Shown here in pieces: positions 43,749 through 52,296 of a stretch of DNA of 64,000 bases. The notes below the pieces were generated by a model. It was not told the DNA's origin. It was given only the letters and a program-made list of their open reading frames with translations, and made no database searches. The stretch's first letter is position 1, and each line of letters begins with the position of its first letter. The DNA comes from a bacterium (lineage in GTDB: Bacteria > Sysuimicrobiota > Sysuimicrobiia > Sysuimicrobiales > Segetimicrobiaceae), in assembly GCA_035691305.1 (NCBI GenBank), contig DASSJF010000033.1, positions 1 through 64,000 of the forward strand. Direction: 5' to 3'. Made by a program: the position numbers and the translations under genes.

Positions 43749-44656
43749 GGGCGGCGGGGCAAATCGCGCCTCCGGCGGCGGGCGGAGTGCCGGCGTCGCG
43801 GCGCGCGGGCGGGCGCCGAGGCGCCGCGACGCTGCTCGCGCGAATGGTGCGCCGCCGCCGCATCGTGGCGGTCGGATTGGTCCTGCTGCTGACCGTATTC
43901 GGCGCGGCGCTGCTCGCGCCGCAGCTGGCGCCGTACGATCCAATCGCCCTCGACGTGCCGGCCCGCCTCGCGGCGCCGGGCCATGCGCACCCGTTTGGGA
44001 CGGACGAGTTCGGCCGGGATATCCTCAGCCGGACGCTCTACGGAGCGCGGCTGTCGCTGGCCGTGGGCGCGCTCGTCACGCTGCTCGCGACGACGGCCGG
44101 AATCGCGGCGGGCCTCGTCGCCGGCACCAACCGCCGGGCGGACCGCGTCTTGATGCGGATCATGGACGGGCTCATGGCGTTTCCGGACATCCTGCTCGCG
44201 ATCGCGCTGATGGCGTCGCTCGGCCCGAGCGCCCGGAACGTCGTGATCGCGCTCGGCTTCGTCTATACGCCGCGCATCGCGCGAATCGTCCGCGCGTCGG
44301 TGCTGGTCGTCGCCTCCCAGGAGTACGTTGAGGCCGCCCGCGCGGTCGGGGCGTCGCTCTGGCGCATCCTGCTGCGGCACATCCTCGTCAACACGGCGTC
44401 GCCGGTGATCGTCCAGGCGACCTTCATCACGGCCTACGCGATGCTCGGCGAGGCGGCGCTGAGTTTCCTCGGCGTCGGGATCCCCCCGCAGATTCCGACG
44501 TGGGGCGGGATCATCAGCGAGGGCCAGGTGTACCTCCGGCAGGCGTGGTGGATCAGCATCTTTCCGGGAGCGGCGATCGTCCTCAGCGTGCTGAGCCTGA
44601 ACCTGCTCGGCGACGGGCTGCGGGACTTTCTCGACCCGCGCCTCCGCTACTCGTAG
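43745..44656 (+). CDS. ABC transporter permease, DppC/OppC type
   Basis: A 303-residue inner-membrane permease. A basic N-terminal tail is followed by the helix VAVGLVLLLTVFGAALLAP, then HPFGTDEFGRDILSRTLYGA, and the EAA loop near residue 192 (EYVEAARAVGASLWRILLRH). The end GDGLRDFLDPRLRYS is complete. The most upstream start is a TTG that overlaps the DppB stop; a later start within the basic tail is possible. The next module begins 117 nt on, after a small inverted repeat (GCCGCC/GGCGGC) at 44657-44671. Confidence 0.91.
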   Translation: MRAAGQIAPPAAGGVPASRRAGGRRGAATLLARMVRRRRIVAVGLVLLLTVFGAALLAPQLAPYDPIALDVPARLAAPGHAHPFGTDEFGRDILSRTLYGARLSLAVGALVTLLATTAGIAAGLVAGTNRRADRVLMRIMDGLMAFPDILLAIALMASLGPSARNVVIALGFVYTPRIARIVRASVLVVASQEYVEAARAVGASLWRILLRHILVNTASPVIVQATFITAYAMLGEAALSFLGVGIPPQIPTWGGIISEGQVYLRQAWWISIFPGAAIVLSVLSLNLLGDGLRDFLDPRLRYS

Positions 44657-44773
44657 GCCGCCGCGGGCGGCGAGGTACAGGGAGACCGCCCGATGCTATG
44701 GAACGAACCTCTGCCATCGGCGGGCCGTAGTCTCAGGGATTGACGCGCGTTATCGATCCAGGGGGGTGGGTGT

Positions 44774-46381
44774 ATGGCACGCTCGACGTCTGACGGACGG
44801 ATGACCCGGCGCCAGATCCTGGCCGGCGGGCTTGCGCTCGGGGGAGGCCTGGCCGGATACGATCTCGTGCGTGGCAATTTGCCGGAGGCGTTCGCCGCCG
44901 CGGCGACGCCGAAGCCCGGCGGGACCCTCGTCGCGGCCCAGGAAGTGGATCCCGTCAGCCTCGATCCCGACACCAATTCGAATTTCTCGGCGCTGCAGGG
45001 TTACGAGCACGTGTACGAGAGCCTCACGATGTACGACGAGAAGACCAACGTCGTCCCCTGCCTCGCGGAGAAGTGGGAGATCCAGAACGGCGGCAAGACG
45101 TACGTCTTCCATCTTCGACCCAACGTCAAGTTCCACAACGGGCAGCCGATGACGGCGGACGATGTCAAGTACAGCATCGACCGGGTGCTCGATCCCAAGA
45201 CGGCCTCGCCGTGGCGGGACGCGCTCGCGTCGATCAGCCAAGTCACGGTCGTCGACCCGATGACGGTGCGCACGGACTTGAGCGCGCCCTATCCCGACCT
45301 GCTGGGCGCCTTTGCGATGCTCCGCGCGTCCGGCATCATGCCGAAGGGCCTCGCCGAGCGGGAGAACCTCAAGATCAAGGCGATAGGCACCGGCCCGTTC
45401 AAGCTCGTCGAGTACGTGCCCCAGGATCACCTGACCTACGTCCGCAACGACGACTATTGGGACAAGCCCTATCCGTACCTTAAGAGCATGACGTTCAAGA
45501 TTCTGACGGAAGAGAACGCGCGGCTCGCGGCCCTGCGGGCCGGCCAGGTCGAGTACGCGGCGCTTACCGCGCAGGGCGTGGCACAACTCGAGCACGCGCC
45601 CGGCATCACGGTGATGAAGGCGCCGAACGCCTGGGTGGCACTGCACTACATCAACGTCAGCCAAGGGCCGCTGCGGGACGCCCGCGTGCGCCGCGCGATG
45701 CGGATGGCGGTGGATACGAACGAGATCATCCAGAAGGCGCTGTACGGCGCCGGCGTGCCGTCCGGTCCGGTTCCGACCGGGTACGGCGACTGGTCGCTCG
45801 ATCCGTCCACGCTGCCGTTCCGCAAGGCCGACATCGACGGCGCGAAGAAGCTGCTGGCGGAGGCCGGTTATCCCAACGGCGGCTTTGCGGTGGAGATCAA
45901 ATGCTCGCCGCAGTACCCGGAGTTCGTGGCCAGCACCCTCGTGGTGCAGCAGGCGCTGCGGCGGTTGAACATCAACGTCAACGTCGTGCAGATGGAATGG
46001 GGAGCCTTCGTCGCGTCGCACGCCCAGGAGATCAAAACCGTGGGCAAGGAGGGCGGCCAGATCTTCGCCTCCGCCAACACGTTCCGGCCGGGCCCCGACG
46101 GCTATCTCTATCCGTACTTCGCCTCCAAGGGCGCCGCCAACGACGGCGGGTACTTCAACCCGAAGATCGAGCCGCTCTTGGCCGAAGCGCGCGCGATCGC
46201 CAACCACGACCAGCGCCGCAGCCTGTACGTCGAAATCCAGCGGATGCTGCTCGAGGAATCGCCGAACTGGTGGTGGTACGCCAAGTACAGCCTCGAAGCC
46301 CTGTCCACGAAGGTCGCCGGGTATCGTCAGTCGTTCACGGGGCGGCGGATCTTCCTGAAGAAGGCCTGGATCGCCGGCTGA
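44774..46381 (+). CDS. ABC transporter substrate-binding protein, family 5, with Tat-type signal
   Basis: A 535-residue solute-binding protein with the twin-arginine signal GRMTRRQILAGGLALGGG and no lipobox cysteine. The family signatures are AEKWEIQNGGKTYVFHLRPN, HNGQPMTADDVKYSIDRVLD and VRRAMRMAVDTNEIIQKAL. A G-rich Shine-Dalgarno (GGGGGGTGGG) precedes the ATG. It is the second of two Tat-type binding proteins in neighbouring modules, but its sequence differs clearly from the first, so the modules are not a recent duplication. The ligand is unknown. Confidence 0.92.
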   Translation: MARSTSDGRMTRRQILAGGLALGGGLAGYDLVRGNLPEAFAAAATPKPGGTLVAAQEVDPVSLDPDTNSNFSALQGYEHVYESLTMYDEKTNVVPCLAEKWEIQNGGKTYVFHLRPNVKFHNGQPMTADDVKYSIDRVLDPKTASPWRDALASISQVTVVDPMTVRTDLSAPYPDLLGAFAMLRASGIMPKGLAERENLKIKAIGTGPFKLVEYVPQDHLTYVRNDDYWDKPYPYLKSMTFKILTEENARLAALRAGQVEYAALTAQGVAQLEHAPGITVMKAPNAWVALHYINVSQGPLRDARVRRAMRMAVDTNEIIQKALYGAGVPSGPVPTGYGDWSLDPSTLPFRKADIDGAKKLLAEAGYPNGGFAVEIKCSPQYPEFVASTLVVQQALRRLNINVNVVQMEWGAFVASHAQEIKTVGKEGGQIFASANTFRPGPDGYLYPYFASKGAANDGGYFNPKIEPLLAEARAIANHDQRRSLYVEIQRMLLEESPNWWWYAKYSLEALSTKVAGYRQSFTGRRIFLKKAWIAG

Positions 46382-46409
46382 CGGGTCCGGCGCGCCCCGG
46401 GCAGACCCG
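46382..46409 (+). repeat. Imperfect inverted repeat between binding-protein and permease genes
   Basis: CGGGTC pairs with GACCCG, enclosing a smaller CGG/CCG pairing with a bulge. It fills most of the 33-nt gap after the binding-protein stop. The structure is weaker than the hairpins at 19966 and 57817, and may be chance. Confidence 0.3.
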
Positions 46410-46414
46410 GTTCC

Positions 46415-47362
46415 ATGCGGTATCTCATCCGGCGCGGGCTCTGGACGGTCGCCGCCCTGCTCGGCGTGTCCGTCGTGATCTTCCTGCTGGTGCGCCTGTT
46501 GCCGGGGACGATCGTCGATATCCTCGCGGGTACCGAGGGCCAGCTCAGCCCCGCGCAGCAGGCGGCGGTGATGCACCAGTTCGGCTTAGATCGGCCGCTG
46601 CCGGTCCAGTACCTGTTCTGGCTCGGCAGTATGGTGCGCGGGGACCTGGGTTGGTCATACCGGTCCGGGCAGCCGGTTGCGCCGCTCCTGGTCTCCCGGC
46701 TGCCGATCACGGTCGAGCTCGCGATGCTCTCGGTCGTCGGCGTGGCGCTCGTCGGGATTCCCCTGGGCATCCTGGCCAGCGTCTCCCGCAGCGTGCGGAT
46801 GAAGACGGCGGTGCAGATCGTCGGCCTCCTGGGGCTCTCCGTGCCGAACTTCTGGATCGCGATCCTGCTGATCATCACCGCCTCGTACCTTTTCCACTGG
46901 CTTCCGGCCCTGATCTACGTCCCGCCGTGGGCCGAGCCGTGGGTCAATCTCCAGCAGATGTTCCTGCCCGTGTTGTCGCTCGCCCTGGGCCTCGCCGCGG
47001 TGGTGGTCCGCATGACGCGATCCTCCATGCTCGAGGTGTTGGGGCAGGAGTACGTCACGGTGGCGCAGGCCAAAGGCGTGCCGGCGTGGGGCGTGTTGCT
47101 ACGGCACGCGCTGCGCAACGCGCTGATCCCGATCATCACGGTGCTGGGCCTGCAAATGGGCTACCTGCTCGGAGGCGTGGTGATCACCGAGCAGATCTTC
47201 GGGCTTCCCGGCCTCGGCTGGACGCTGCTCAACGGCGTCTACCAGCGCGACTATCCGGTGGTGCAGGGCACCGTGATGTTCTTCGCCGCGACGTTTGTGC
47301 TCGTCAACCTCGCCGTGGATCTGACCTACACGTCCCTGGATCCTAGAATTCGCTACGAATGA
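46415..47362 (+). CDS. ABC transporter permease, DppB/OppB type
   Basis: A 315-residue inner-membrane permease. It begins RYLIRRGLWTVAALLGVSV and carries VMHQFGLDRPLPVQYLFWL in the periplasmic segment. The EAA loop is near residue 211 (EYVTVAQAKGVPAWGVLLRH). The C-terminus LTYTSLDPRIRYE is complete. The DppC-type gene starts 17 nt later. It is the permease of the binding protein at 44774. Confidence 0.93.
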   Translation: MRYLIRRGLWTVAALLGVSVVIFLLVRLLPGTIVDILAGTEGQLSPAQQAAVMHQFGLDRPLPVQYLFWLGSMVRGDLGWSYRSGQPVAPLLVSRLPITVELAMLSVVGVALVGIPLGILASVSRSVRMKTAVQIVGLLGLSVPNFWIAILLIITASYLFHWLPALIYVPPWAEPWVNLQQMFLPVLSLALGLAAVVVRMTRSSMLEVLGQEYVTVAQAKGVPAWGVLLRHALRNALIPIITVLGLQMGYLLGGVVITEQIFGLPGLGWTLLNGVYQRDYPVVQGTVMFFAATFVLVNLAVDLTYTSLDPRIRYE

Positions 47363-47378
47363 TCGGTCGCCGAACGCG

Positions 47379-48263
47379 GTGAGCCAACTGGGCGCCGCGG
47401 CTCTGCCGGTCGAACGGGCGAGCGTTCGCGCCAGGGACCGGCTGTCTCGCCGGATCGGGCGCACGCCGCCCGCGGTCATCGGCGGCCTGCTCGTGGCCTG
47501 CGTCGTCTTGGTCGCGCTCGCGGCTCCGCTGCTCGCCGCTCACGATCCCGCCGCACAGATCGCGACGCCGCTGCTGCGGCCCGGCGGCGGCTTTTCCGGC
47601 GGGACGGACCAGCTTGGACGGGACGAGCTCAGCCGGATCATCTTCGGCGCCCGCGTATCGCTGTACGTCGGCGTGCTGTCGGTGGCGGTGGCCCTGGCCC
47701 TCGGCGGAACGGCCGGCGTTCTCGCGGGATTTTACGGCGGCTGGATCGACAACGTCACGATGCGCGTGATGGACATTCTGTTCGCGCTGCCGGCCCTGGT
47801 GCTGGCGATTGCCATCACCGCCGTGCTCGGTCCCAGCCTCACGAACGTGATGCTCGCCATCGGGATTGTCTATGCGCCGACGTTCGCGCGCATTGCGCGC
47901 GGCCCGACGCTTGCCGTCGTCCGCCTTCCCTACGTCGAAGCCGCCCGGGCGATCGGCGCCTCGACGCCGGCAATCATGCTCCGCCACATCGTGCCGAACG
48001 TCTCCGCGCCGCTGCTCGTGCAGACGACCGTCTCGCTGTCGACCGCCATCCTCACCGAGGCGGCGCTCAGTTTTCTGGGCCTCGGCACGCAGCCGCCGAC
48101 GCCGTCGTGGGGACTCATGCTCAGCGACGCCCGGCAGTACATGCTGATCGACCCCTGGGTGGCCGTCCTGCCGGGCCTGGCGATCGCGGTGACCGTCCTC
48201 GGCTTCAATCTTCTCGGCGACGGGCTTCGGGACGTCCTCGATCCCCGCATCCGCACGCTCTGA
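47379..48263 (+). CDS. ABC transporter permease, DppC/OppC type
   Basis: A 294-residue inner-membrane permease. The first helix is AVIGGLLVACVVLVALAAP. The family motif here reads GGTDQLGRDELSRIIFGA. The EAA loop is near residue 184 (YVEAARAIGASTPAIMLRH). The end GDGLRDVLDPRIRTL is complete. The start is GTG. The creatininase-family gene follows after 31 nt with its own strong Shine-Dalgarno, probably in the same operon. Confidence 0.92.
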   Translation: MSQLGAAALPVERASVRARDRLSRRIGRTPPAVIGGLLVACVVLVALAAPLLAAHDPAAQIATPLLRPGGGFSGGTDQLGRDELSRIIFGARVSLYVGVLSVAVALALGGTAGVLAGFYGGWIDNVTMRVMDILFALPALVLAIAITAVLGPSLTNVMLAIGIVYAPTFARIARGPTLAVVRLPYVEAARAIGASTPAIMLRHIVPNVSAPLLVQTTVSLSTAILTEAALSFLGLGTQPPTPSWGLMLSDARQYMLIDPWVAVLPGLAIAVTVLGFNLLGDGLRDVLDPRIRTL

Positions 48264-48294
48264 CGGGCCGGATACCACGCAAGGAGGGAGTCGA

Positions 48295-49152
48295 ATGCCA
48301 AGACAGCCGTACCTGTTCGAGCACATGACCTGGGAGGAGGTCAACGGCGCCGTGCGCGCCGGCCGCGTCGCGCTGATTCCGGTTGGAACCATCGAGGACC
48401 ACGGGCCGCACCTGCCCGTCGACACCGATGTCGTCATCGCATCGGCGTTCTGCGAGCGGGCCGCGCGTCTCGCGCCGGACGAGATCGCGCTGCTGCCCTG
48501 TGTCCGCGTAGGATACAGCCCGCATCACATGGATTTTCCGGGTACGCTGACGATCCGCTGGAACACGTTCGTCGAGTACCTCGCCGACATCACGCGCAGC
48601 CTCGCGCACCACGGCTTCACGAAGATGCTGATGGTAAACGGCCACGGCAGCAACCGGCCGCTCGTCGAGATGGCCGCGCGCATTACGGTGGTGGAGCGGC
48701 CGGACGTGCACTGCGCGTATACCTCGTGGTGGGACCTGCAGGACGTGCGGGCCGCCTTCAATCCGCTGCGTGCGTCCCGGACCACGTCACACGCCTGCGA
48801 AGCCGAGACGTCCGTCTATCTGGCCGTCGACGGTTCCCGGGTCCGAATGGACCGCGCCGCCGCGGACAACACCTATCAGCAGTCGCCGCATTTCTGGGGC
48901 GATCTCATGGGCCGCAAGCCGGACCCGGCTTTTAAGAATCCCCTGTGGATGACGGAGTACTGGAGCGCCGACTCGACCAACGGCATCAAGGGCGACCCGA
49001 CGGAGGCGACCGCGGAAAAGGGGGAAAAGGCGCTGGCCGCGGGCGCCGCGGAGCTTGTCGAGATCATCCGGGAACTGCGGGCCCGGCCAATCAAGCCGCG
49101 GATGCCCCACCAGGTGCGGCCGGCGCAGCCGTTGGGAATCGCAAGGACCTAG
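48295..49152 (+). CDS. Creatininase-family amidohydrolase (first copy)
   Basis: A 285-residue metal-dependent amidohydrolase of the creatininase / formamide hydrolase (MftE, ArfB) family. The metal-site residues lie in IPVGTIEDHGPHLPVDTDVV (Glu, His, Asp, about residues 31-45), MVNGHGSNRPL (His, about 114) and HACEAETSVYL (Glu, about 173). It would open a cyclic amide or hydrolyse a formamide or N-terminal amide. A Shine-Dalgarno AAGGAGGG precedes the ATG by 6 nt. It closes the double importer region, so an imported lactam or amide is the likely substrate. A paralogue lies at 49985. Confidence 0.9.
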   Translation: MPRQPYLFEHMTWEEVNGAVRAGRVALIPVGTIEDHGPHLPVDTDVVIASAFCERAARLAPDEIALLPCVRVGYSPHHMDFPGTLTIRWNTFVEYLADITRSLAHHGFTKMLMVNGHGSNRPLVEMAARITVVERPDVHCAYTSWWDLQDVRAAFNPLRASRTTSHACEAETSVYLAVDGSRVRMDRAAADNTYQQSPHFWGDLMGRKPDPAFKNPLWMTEYWSADSTNGIKGDPTEATAEKGEKALAAGAAELVEIIRELRARPIKPRMPHQVRPAQPLGIART

Positions 49153-49174
49153 CCGCCGGCGAAGCGGTTCTGAG

Positions 49175-49927
49175 ATGTTCACGGTCGACGAACGTGACCG
49201 GGTGCGCGACCGGATCCTCGCGCTCGCGCGCGCCGACCGCCGGATCGTGGCCGGCGCGATGATCGGTTCCGCGGCGTTCGGGCCCGGTGACCGCTGGTCG
49301 GATCTCGACCTCGGGTTCGGCGTCGCCGACGGCGTGTCCGTCGCCGAGGTGCTGGTCGACTGGACGGCGGGGCTGGAGCGCGAGTGGGGCGCGGTACACC
49401 TCTTCGATCTCCAGGCCGGCGCGGCGACCTACCGGGTGTTCCTATTCCCGGGCGCCCTGCAGGTCGATCTGTCGTTCGCGCCGGCGGCGCAGTTCGGGTC
49501 GCGCGGACCCAAATTCAAACTGCTCTTCGGGACCGCGGTGGAGCACCCGCGGACCGAACCGCTCCCCGTCCGCCACCTCCTCGGGCTCGGCGTCCACCAC
49601 GCCGTCCGCGCCCGATTCTGCATCGCGCGCGGGCGGTTGTGGCAGGCACAGCACTGGATCGGCGAGATGCGCGAAATCGGGCTGACCCTCGCGTGCCGCC
49701 GCCTCGGGCTCGAGACGGCGCAGGGCAGGGGATACGATGACCTGCCCGCGGAGGCCGCGAACCCGTTCGAGGAGGCGCTGGTCCGCTCGCTCGAGCCGGT
49801 CGAACTGCTGCGGGCACTCGGGGCCGCGATCGACGGGCTGCTGCGCGAAGCAGGCGATGGGCGCGAGCTGGCGCTGCGGGTCGAGGCTCAGCTGCAGGCG
49901 TTGACGTCGGCCGATTTCGAGGGGTAA
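49175..49927 (+). CDS. Nucleotidyltransferase-domain protein
   Basis: A 250-residue protein with a minimal nucleotidyltransferase (pol-beta type) fold at the N-terminus: IGSAAFGPGDRWSDLDLGFG gives the GS motif and the two catalytic aspartates (about residues 28-47), and a third aspartate is in LQVDLSFAPAA (about 98). The C-terminal half is helical and may bind the acceptor. It resembles aminoglycoside-type or KNTase-like nucleotidyltransferases, but the substrate is unknown. ATG 49175 starts 22 nt after the creatininase stop. The frame upstream to 49055 is a shadow of the creatininase gene. Confidence 0.82.
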   Translation: MFTVDERDRVRDRILALARADRRIVAGAMIGSAAFGPGDRWSDLDLGFGVADGVSVAEVLVDWTAGLEREWGAVHLFDLQAGAATYRVFLFPGALQVDLSFAPAAQFGSRGPKFKLLFGTAVEHPRTEPLPVRHLLGLGVHHAVRARFCIARGRLWQAQHWIGEMREIGLTLACRRLGLETAQGRGYDDLPAEAANPFEEALVRSLEPVELLRALGAAIDGLLREAGDGRELALRVEAQLQALTSADFEG

Positions 49928-49984
49928 TCGCCGCCGCGGCCGAGGTCGGAAACCACGGTGTGCAAGCGAGTCGCCCCGCCGGGC

Positions 49985-50851
49985 TTACCATCCGAAGGGT
50001 AGCGCGAACGTGGGCGGCACCGCGTGGCGGTCTTGCCGCTCGGGCCTGGGTCGCGTCCGGAACCACCGCACCATGTCGACCATCTGCGCGACCGCGTGCT
50101 CGAAGACGTGCCGGCCCTTTTCCGCCGTGGCCCGCGCCGCCTCGCCGATCACGCCGCTGACGGTGTAGGTCGAGGTCCACTCTACGATCGCCGCGGGCGA
50201 CGAGGTCGTGAGGTCCACCGCGTGCCAGCGCCCCGCGCCCGGCAGCGACATGAACGCCGCCATCTCGGTCTTGATCTGCTCCGCCCGCACGCCGTCCGGA
50301 TCGACGTGCTGATACATCGACGTCTCGAGCTCGCAGGCGTGTGCGCAGCCGCCCGGCAGCACCGACTCGCGCCACTCGCGGTTCCAGCGCTCCGCGACCA
50401 GCTGCCACCAGGACAGCGTGAGGCACAGCGCATCCGTCTGGAGGATCGTCTGGCGGCCCACCTCCTCCACGAGCGGGTGGTTGGAGCCGTGGCCGTTGAC
50501 GACCACGATGCGCTTGAACCCGTGATAAGCCACGGATCGGGTGATGTCGAGGAGAAACTTCACGAAGGTGCTCGGCTCGATGTTGATCGTGCCCGGGAAG
50601 TCCATGACGTGATGGCAGTAGCCGTAGGCGACCGGCGGCAGCACCAGCATCTCGTGGGGCGACCGGCGCGCGGCCTCGTAGACGACCGCGCTGCTCAGCT
50701 TCGCGTCGACGTCCAGGGGCAGGTGGTGGCCGTGTTGTTCGGTCGACCCGACCGGCAGAACGATCACTTTGTTCATCGCCACCGCGTCGTTGATCTCCGG
50801 CCAGGTCAGATGTTCGTAGCGGTACTCGTCCGCCACTCGTCTCCGGACCAT
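49985..50851 (-). CDS. Creatininase-family amidohydrolase (second copy)
   Basis: A 288-residue paralogue of the gene at 48295, with the same metal-site segments: LPVGSTEQHGHHLPLDVDA (Glu, His, Asp), VVNGHGSNHPL (His) and HACELETSMYQHV (Glu). It also shares YGYCHHVMDFPGTINIEPST with the SPHHMDFPGTLTIRWNT stretch of the other copy. AAGGAGGAG lies just before the ATG at 50851. The alpha/beta hydrolase gene ends 33 nt upstream on the same strand, so the two look like a minus-strand operon. Opposite orientation argues against a fresh tandem duplication. Confidence 0.9.
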   Translation of the reverse strand: MVRRRVADEYRYEHLTWPEINDAVAMNKVIVLPVGSTEQHGHHLPLDVDAKLSSAVVYEAARRSPHEMLVLPPVAYGYCHHVMDFPGTINIEPSTFVKFLLDITRSVAYHGFKRIVVVNGHGSNHPLVEEVGRQTILQTDALCLTLSWWQLVAERWNREWRESVLPGGCAHACELETSMYQHVDPDGVRAEQIKTEMAAFMSLPGAGRWHAVDLTTSSPAAIVEWTSTYTVSGVIGEAARATAEKGRHVFEHAVAQMVDMVRWFRTRPRPERQDRHAVPPTFALPFGW

Positions 50852-50884
50852 CGTCTCCTCCTTGCCGCGTCGGTCGCGGTGGAC

Positions 50885-51715
50885 TTATGGATCGCGCAGC
50901 ACCCGCCCGCGCAGGAAGGCGCGGACGCTGTCCATGAACGCGGCCGTTTCTTCCGCCTGCGGCGAGTGGCCGCTCTGCTCGAAGATGTGCAGCTCCGCGC
51001 CCGGGATCCGGCGCGCGATCTCCTCGGATTCCGGCACGGGACAGATCCAGTCGTGCCGGCCGACGCCGACCCAGGCAGGCGCCTGGATGCGGCCGAGACT
51101 GTCCCGCACGTCGTAGCGTTCGTAGTCCCGGATCAGGGCCCGGCGGGTCACCGGGTCGAAATCGGCGCCGGCCAGGGACGCCGGCGCGCGCCGCGGGTCG
51201 TGATAGTAGATCGGTTGAATCGCCTCGAACGCGCGCTGAAACTCCGCCGGATCCTCGATGGAGCCGTCCCAAAGGCGCCTGTAGGCTTCGCGCATCGCCG
51301 GCGTGCCGAGGCGCTCCATGTTCGCCGTGGCCCGGGGCATGAACGCGTTGCTCGCGGAGGTGCCGACCAGAATCAGCGCCCGCGGCACCGCCGGTCGCTG
51401 CGTCGCGTAGATGAGCGAGACGAAGCCGCCCGCCGACGCGCCGAGCAGAATCGGGTGCGCAATCGCGAGGGCGCGACACAACCCGTCGAGGTCGCGCGCG
51501 AGCTGCTCCTGCGTGTACGTCGCCTCGGGCGCCTTTGCCGACCGGCCGTGACCGCGGTGGTCGTAGGCGATGAGCTGCACGAGATCGCCGAGCGGCGCGT
51601 ATTGGACGAGGCGGCCGGGATGTCCGACGCCGGGGCCTCCGTGCACCAGCACGCACGGCGGTCCGGATCCGGCGGTTTCGTAGAACAGATCGACGCCGTT
51701 CACCCGGACGTTCAT
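50885..51715 (-). CDS. Alpha/beta hydrolase, proline-iminopeptidase-like
   Basis: A 276-residue single-domain alpha/beta hydrolase. The oxyanion motif is VLVHGGPGVGHPGRL (about residue 22). The nucleophile elbow is LLGASAGGFVSLIYA (serine near residue 94). The acid is in GVGRHDWICPV and the histidine in FEQSGHSPQAEE near the C-terminus. HGGPG is typical of prolyl iminopeptidases and meta-cleavage-type hydrolases. ATG 51715 has GGGGAGGTCGC upstream; the frame to 51907 runs into the divergent gene's leader. It probably shares a transcript with the downstream creatininase gene. Confidence 0.9.
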   Translation of the reverse strand: MNVRVNGVDLFYETAGSGPPCVLVHGGPGVGHPGRLVQYAPLGDLVQLIAYDHRGHGRSAKAPEATYTQEQLARDLDGLCRALAIAHPILLGASAGGFVSLIYATQRPAVPRALILVGTSASNAFMPRATANMERLGTPAMREAYRRLWDGSIEDPAEFQRAFEAIQPIYYHDPRRAPASLAGADFDPVTRRALIRDYERYDVRDSLGRIQAPAWVGVGRHDWICPVPESEEIARRIPGAELHIFEQSGHSPQAEETAAFMDSVRAFLRGRVLRDP

Positions 51716-51782
51716 GCGACCTCCCCGCGACGGTGGCGTGCGGATGAGCCCTTCGCGTTCCGCGGCGGCGGTCCTGGAGCCC

Positions 51783-51844
51783 GTGCCGTTGTCGCGGCAC
51801 GTTCGAGGAGCGGTCGCGCGCACTCGCGAACTGACTCCAGTTCG
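51783..51844. promoter_or_regulatory. Two dyad-symmetric elements in a divergent intergenic region
   Basis: Two perfect palindromes, each with 6-bp arms and a 6-nt spacer, lie in the 191-nt gap between the alpha/beta hydrolase and CMD genes: GTGCCG/CGGCAC at 51783-51800 and CGAACT/AGTTCG at 51827-51844. Centres are 44 bp apart. The arms differ in sequence, so they would be sites for different regulators or partly chance. The rest of the gap shows no gene. Confidence 0.3.
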
Positions 51845-51906
51845 ATCCGGCGCACTGCCGGCTGTTCGGCGGCGAGGGCGCCGGGCGGCGCTACTAGGAG
51901 GGAGCA

Positions 51907-52287
51907 ATGGAGGATCACGCGCTGTTCGAGCGGGGCATGAAGATTCGCAAGACCTTGTGGCCGGATCGGGAGGGCGGAATCGCCGTCTTCCGCGCGTTGG
52001 ACCCGAAGTACGCCGACACCATTGTCGAGCAGGCGTACGGCGCCGTCTACGGTGATCCGGCGCTGGATCTCCGTACGCGAAGTCTCATTACCTGCGCGAT
52101 CCTTGCCGCGCTCGGCCGCCCCCGCGGGTTGGAGAGCCACCTGCGCGGCGCGCTCAACATCGGGATCCTGCCGGCTGAGCTGATCGCGATGCTGAAGCAG
52201 GTGGCGTTGTACGCCGGTTACCCGGTGGTGAACGACGCGTTTGCCACGCTGAAGGGCCTGCTGGACGAGGGACCGGCGGCGCCGTAG
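51907..52287 (+). CDS. Carboxymuconolactone decarboxylase family protein
   Basis: A 126-residue helical protein of the CMD/AhpD-like superfamily. The core segment RSLITCAILAALGRPRGLES (about residues 57-76) and HLRGALNIGILPAELIAM fit the 4-carboxymuconolactone decarboxylase (PcaC) type. The CxxC pair of the AhpD peroxidase branch is missing, so a redox role is unlikely. A Shine-Dalgarno AGGAGGGAGC precedes the ATG. The other protocatechuate pathway genes are absent from this window, so the true substrate is open. Its stop codon TAG forms the start of the hemE -10 box. Confidence 0.86.
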   Translation: MEDHALFERGMKIRKTLWPDREGGIAVFRALDPKYADTIVEQAYGAVYGDPALDLRTRSLITCAILAALGRPRGLESHLRGALNIGILPAELIAMLKQVALYAGYPVVNDAFATLKGLLDEGPAAP

Positions 52288-52290
52288 CAT
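52285..52290 (+). promoter_or_regulatory. Putative hemE promoter -10, likely leaderless
   Basis: TAGCAT at 52285-52290 ends six bases before the hemE GTG, and TGGACG sits 17 bp upstream at 52262-52267 as a plausible -35. There is no Shine-Dalgarno before the GTG. Transcription would start on or next to the start codon. The box includes the CMD stop codon. Confidence 0.45.
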
Positions 52291-52296
52291 AGTCTG

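Noticed and set aside
44657-44773. Promoter for the binding-protein gene at 44774 (TTGACG near 44738)
   Set aside because: The TTGACG has no -10 at 16-18 bp; that position falls in the ribosome-binding G-run. The gene may be read from upstream.
51907-52287. AhpD-type alkylhydroperoxidase
   Set aside because: The CxxC redox pair is absent; the sequence fits the PcaC-like CMD branch better.
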